A stretch of DNA of 6,573 nt from Bacteroidales bacterium (GTDB lineage: Bacteria > Bacteroidota > Bacteroidia > Bacteroidales > JAFGXI01): contig JALSQC010000409.1 of the NCBI GenBank assembly GCA_026985625.1, positions 1 through 6,573 of the forward strand. The letters are read 5' to 3'. Positions 5,827 to 6,573 of the stretch are shown here, piece by piece. How positions within the stretch are numbered: position 1 is the stretch's first letter; each line of letters opens with the position of its first letter. A model generated the notes under the pieces. That model saw nothing but the letters and a program-made list of their open reading frames with translations. It had not been told where the DNA came from and ran no database searches. The position numbers and the translations under genes are program-made.

Positions 5827-6573
5827 TTAATACTTTTTACAATATTTAGTTAAATAGTCTTGGGAGGATTTGTTACCTTTTTTAAGGTATTTTTTCCATA
5901 AATAACATGCTTTTGATCTTTTTCCTTTTTTATAATATGCAAGGGCTAACCCATTTTGTGCATCAAAACTTTTTTTGTCGAATAGTAAATATTTTTTATA
6001 ATATTTTATTGCTTTGTCAAATTTGGATAACATTAAATAAGAATATCCCAGCTCTATAAACGAGTAATAATATTTTGAATCTATTTTTAACGAGTTGTTT
6101 AGTGCCGTTATTGCCGAATCGTATTTTTCTAAATACTCGTAACACAATCCTATATCGTAATATGCAGCAACACTTTTTGGGTCTTTTTCTAAAGCTATTT
6201 TGTATAGTTTTATTGCATTATTATACTCTTCGTTGTTATATTTTTCGATTCCTAATTTTATCATATCGTTTGACGATAAGTCGGAATAATCTATTGTTTC
6301 CAAACTATCTGTTTCGGTATCATCTATATTGTTCCCGTATTGGTCGATATCCGATGATTCGTTGCTTTCGGTAGTTGTTTCGGTATAGTCGTTATTGTTT
6401 TCGTTATTATTTTCGTATTTATCGAGTCCTAACTCATAATATTTATCGTATAGTTCGGGAACTAACTTGTAGCCTTTTTTACAATTGTTTAATCCTTCGT
6501 CGATTTTATTTAAGTTTATTTGACAAATTCCTTTATAAAAATATGCTAGGCCTACATTGTAATCTTTGTAAAT
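5827..6573 (-). CDS. Tetratricopeptide repeat protein, C-terminal part (5' end beyond the window)
   Basis: The reading frame is open from the TAA at 5827 to the window edge, giving 248 residues with no start in view. A TTG at 6303 could be taken as a start, but the frame upstream of it codes for matching protein, so the gene is longer. Visible residues about 5-39 (NVGLAYFYKGICQINLNKID and onward) look like one TPR helix pair. Residues about 53-99 are a linker made almost entirely of Asn, Glu, Thr, Asp and Ser with a few Tyr. Then come four TPR units of about 34 residues, at roughly 101-133, 134-167, 168-201 and 202-235, with the usual Tyr/Gly/Ala/Tyr/Pro pattern (for example AAYYDIGLCYEYLEKYDSAI). 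The tail is basic (Lys-rich, ending YCKKY). TPRs bind other proteins or peptides; no enzymatic domain is visible and the partner is unknown. Whether it is exported cannot be told without the N-terminus. It is separated from the kinase by 100 bases with a hairpin, so it is probably a separate unit. Confidence 0.9.
   Translation of the reverse strand: MYKDYNVGLAYFYKGICQINLNKIDEGLNNCKKGYKLVPELYDKYYELGLDKYENNNENNNDYTETTTESNESSDIDQYGNNIDDTETDSLETIDYSDLSSNDMIKLGIEKYNNEEYNNAIKLYKIALEKDPKSVAAYYDIGLCYEYLEKYDSAITALNNSLKIDSKYYYSFIELGYSYLMLSKFDKAIKYYKKYLLFDKKSFDAQNGLALAYYKKGKRSKACYLWKKYLKKGNKSSQDYLTKYCKKY

Noticed and set aside
6301..6303. TTG as the start of the TPR gene
   Set aside because: The same frame stays open for 90 more codons to the window edge and codes for a linker and another TPR-like helix pair, so the real start lies outside the window.
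6075..6374. Plus-strand open frame opposite the TPR gene
   Set aside because: It runs antisense across clear TPR repeats and the acidic linker; no start signal or domain supports it.
1..6573. CRISPR array, insertion sequence, tRNA or rRNA
   Set aside because: No regularly spaced repeats, transposase-like product, terminal inverted repeats around a gene, or RNA-gene signatures were seen on either strand.

Overview
The window is AT-rich and fully coding on the minus strand, apart from one 100-base gap. It most likely comes from a low-GC member of the Bacteroidota, perhaps Bacteroidales. The evidence is: (i) an IspG of 633 residues carrying the large central insertion seen in Bacteroidota, chlamydiae and plants; (ii) starts with no Shine-Dalgarno sequence; (iii) a TAnnTTTG-type -7 promoter element; and (iv) a very large multi-pass NtrY-like histidine kinase whose third sensor segment resembles ones I recognise from Bacteroidota kinases. 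The exact taxon cannot be read from the sequence.

In transcription order (right to left), the first gene is a TPR protein (6573 to 5827). It is open at the window edge, so its true start is not visible. Its tail has four TPR units, and an Asn/Glu/Thr/Asp-rich acidic linker separates them from a further TPR-like helix pair. A 100-base intergenic gap follows (5826 to 5727). It holds a hairpin with a 10-bp perfect stem, a candidate -7 promoter box and a 17-bp perfect palindrome lying across that box.

The second unit is a tight three-gene run. A 1226-residue membrane histidine kinase (5726 to 2046, TTG start) overlaps ispG (2056 to 155) by 11 bases. ispG is followed after only 9 bases by the start of a YdjM-type membrane metal-dependent hydrolase gene (145 to window edge, N-terminal 48 residues only). 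The spacing implies one transcript and probable translational coupling of kinase and ispG.

The parts do different jobs. The kinase would sense something outside the cytoplasmic membrane and signal by phosphotransfer; no response regulator lies in the window. IspG carries out the penultimate step of the MEP isoprenoid pathway. The YdjM-like protein is a poorly understood membrane protein. A functional link between kinase and isoprenoid synthesis is inference from gene order only. I see no mobile element, CRISPR array, rRNA or tRNA. Nothing here is clearly a new defence or mobile system; the points most worth a second look are the 12-helix, three-sensor kinase, its coupling to ispG, and the palindrome at its promoter.
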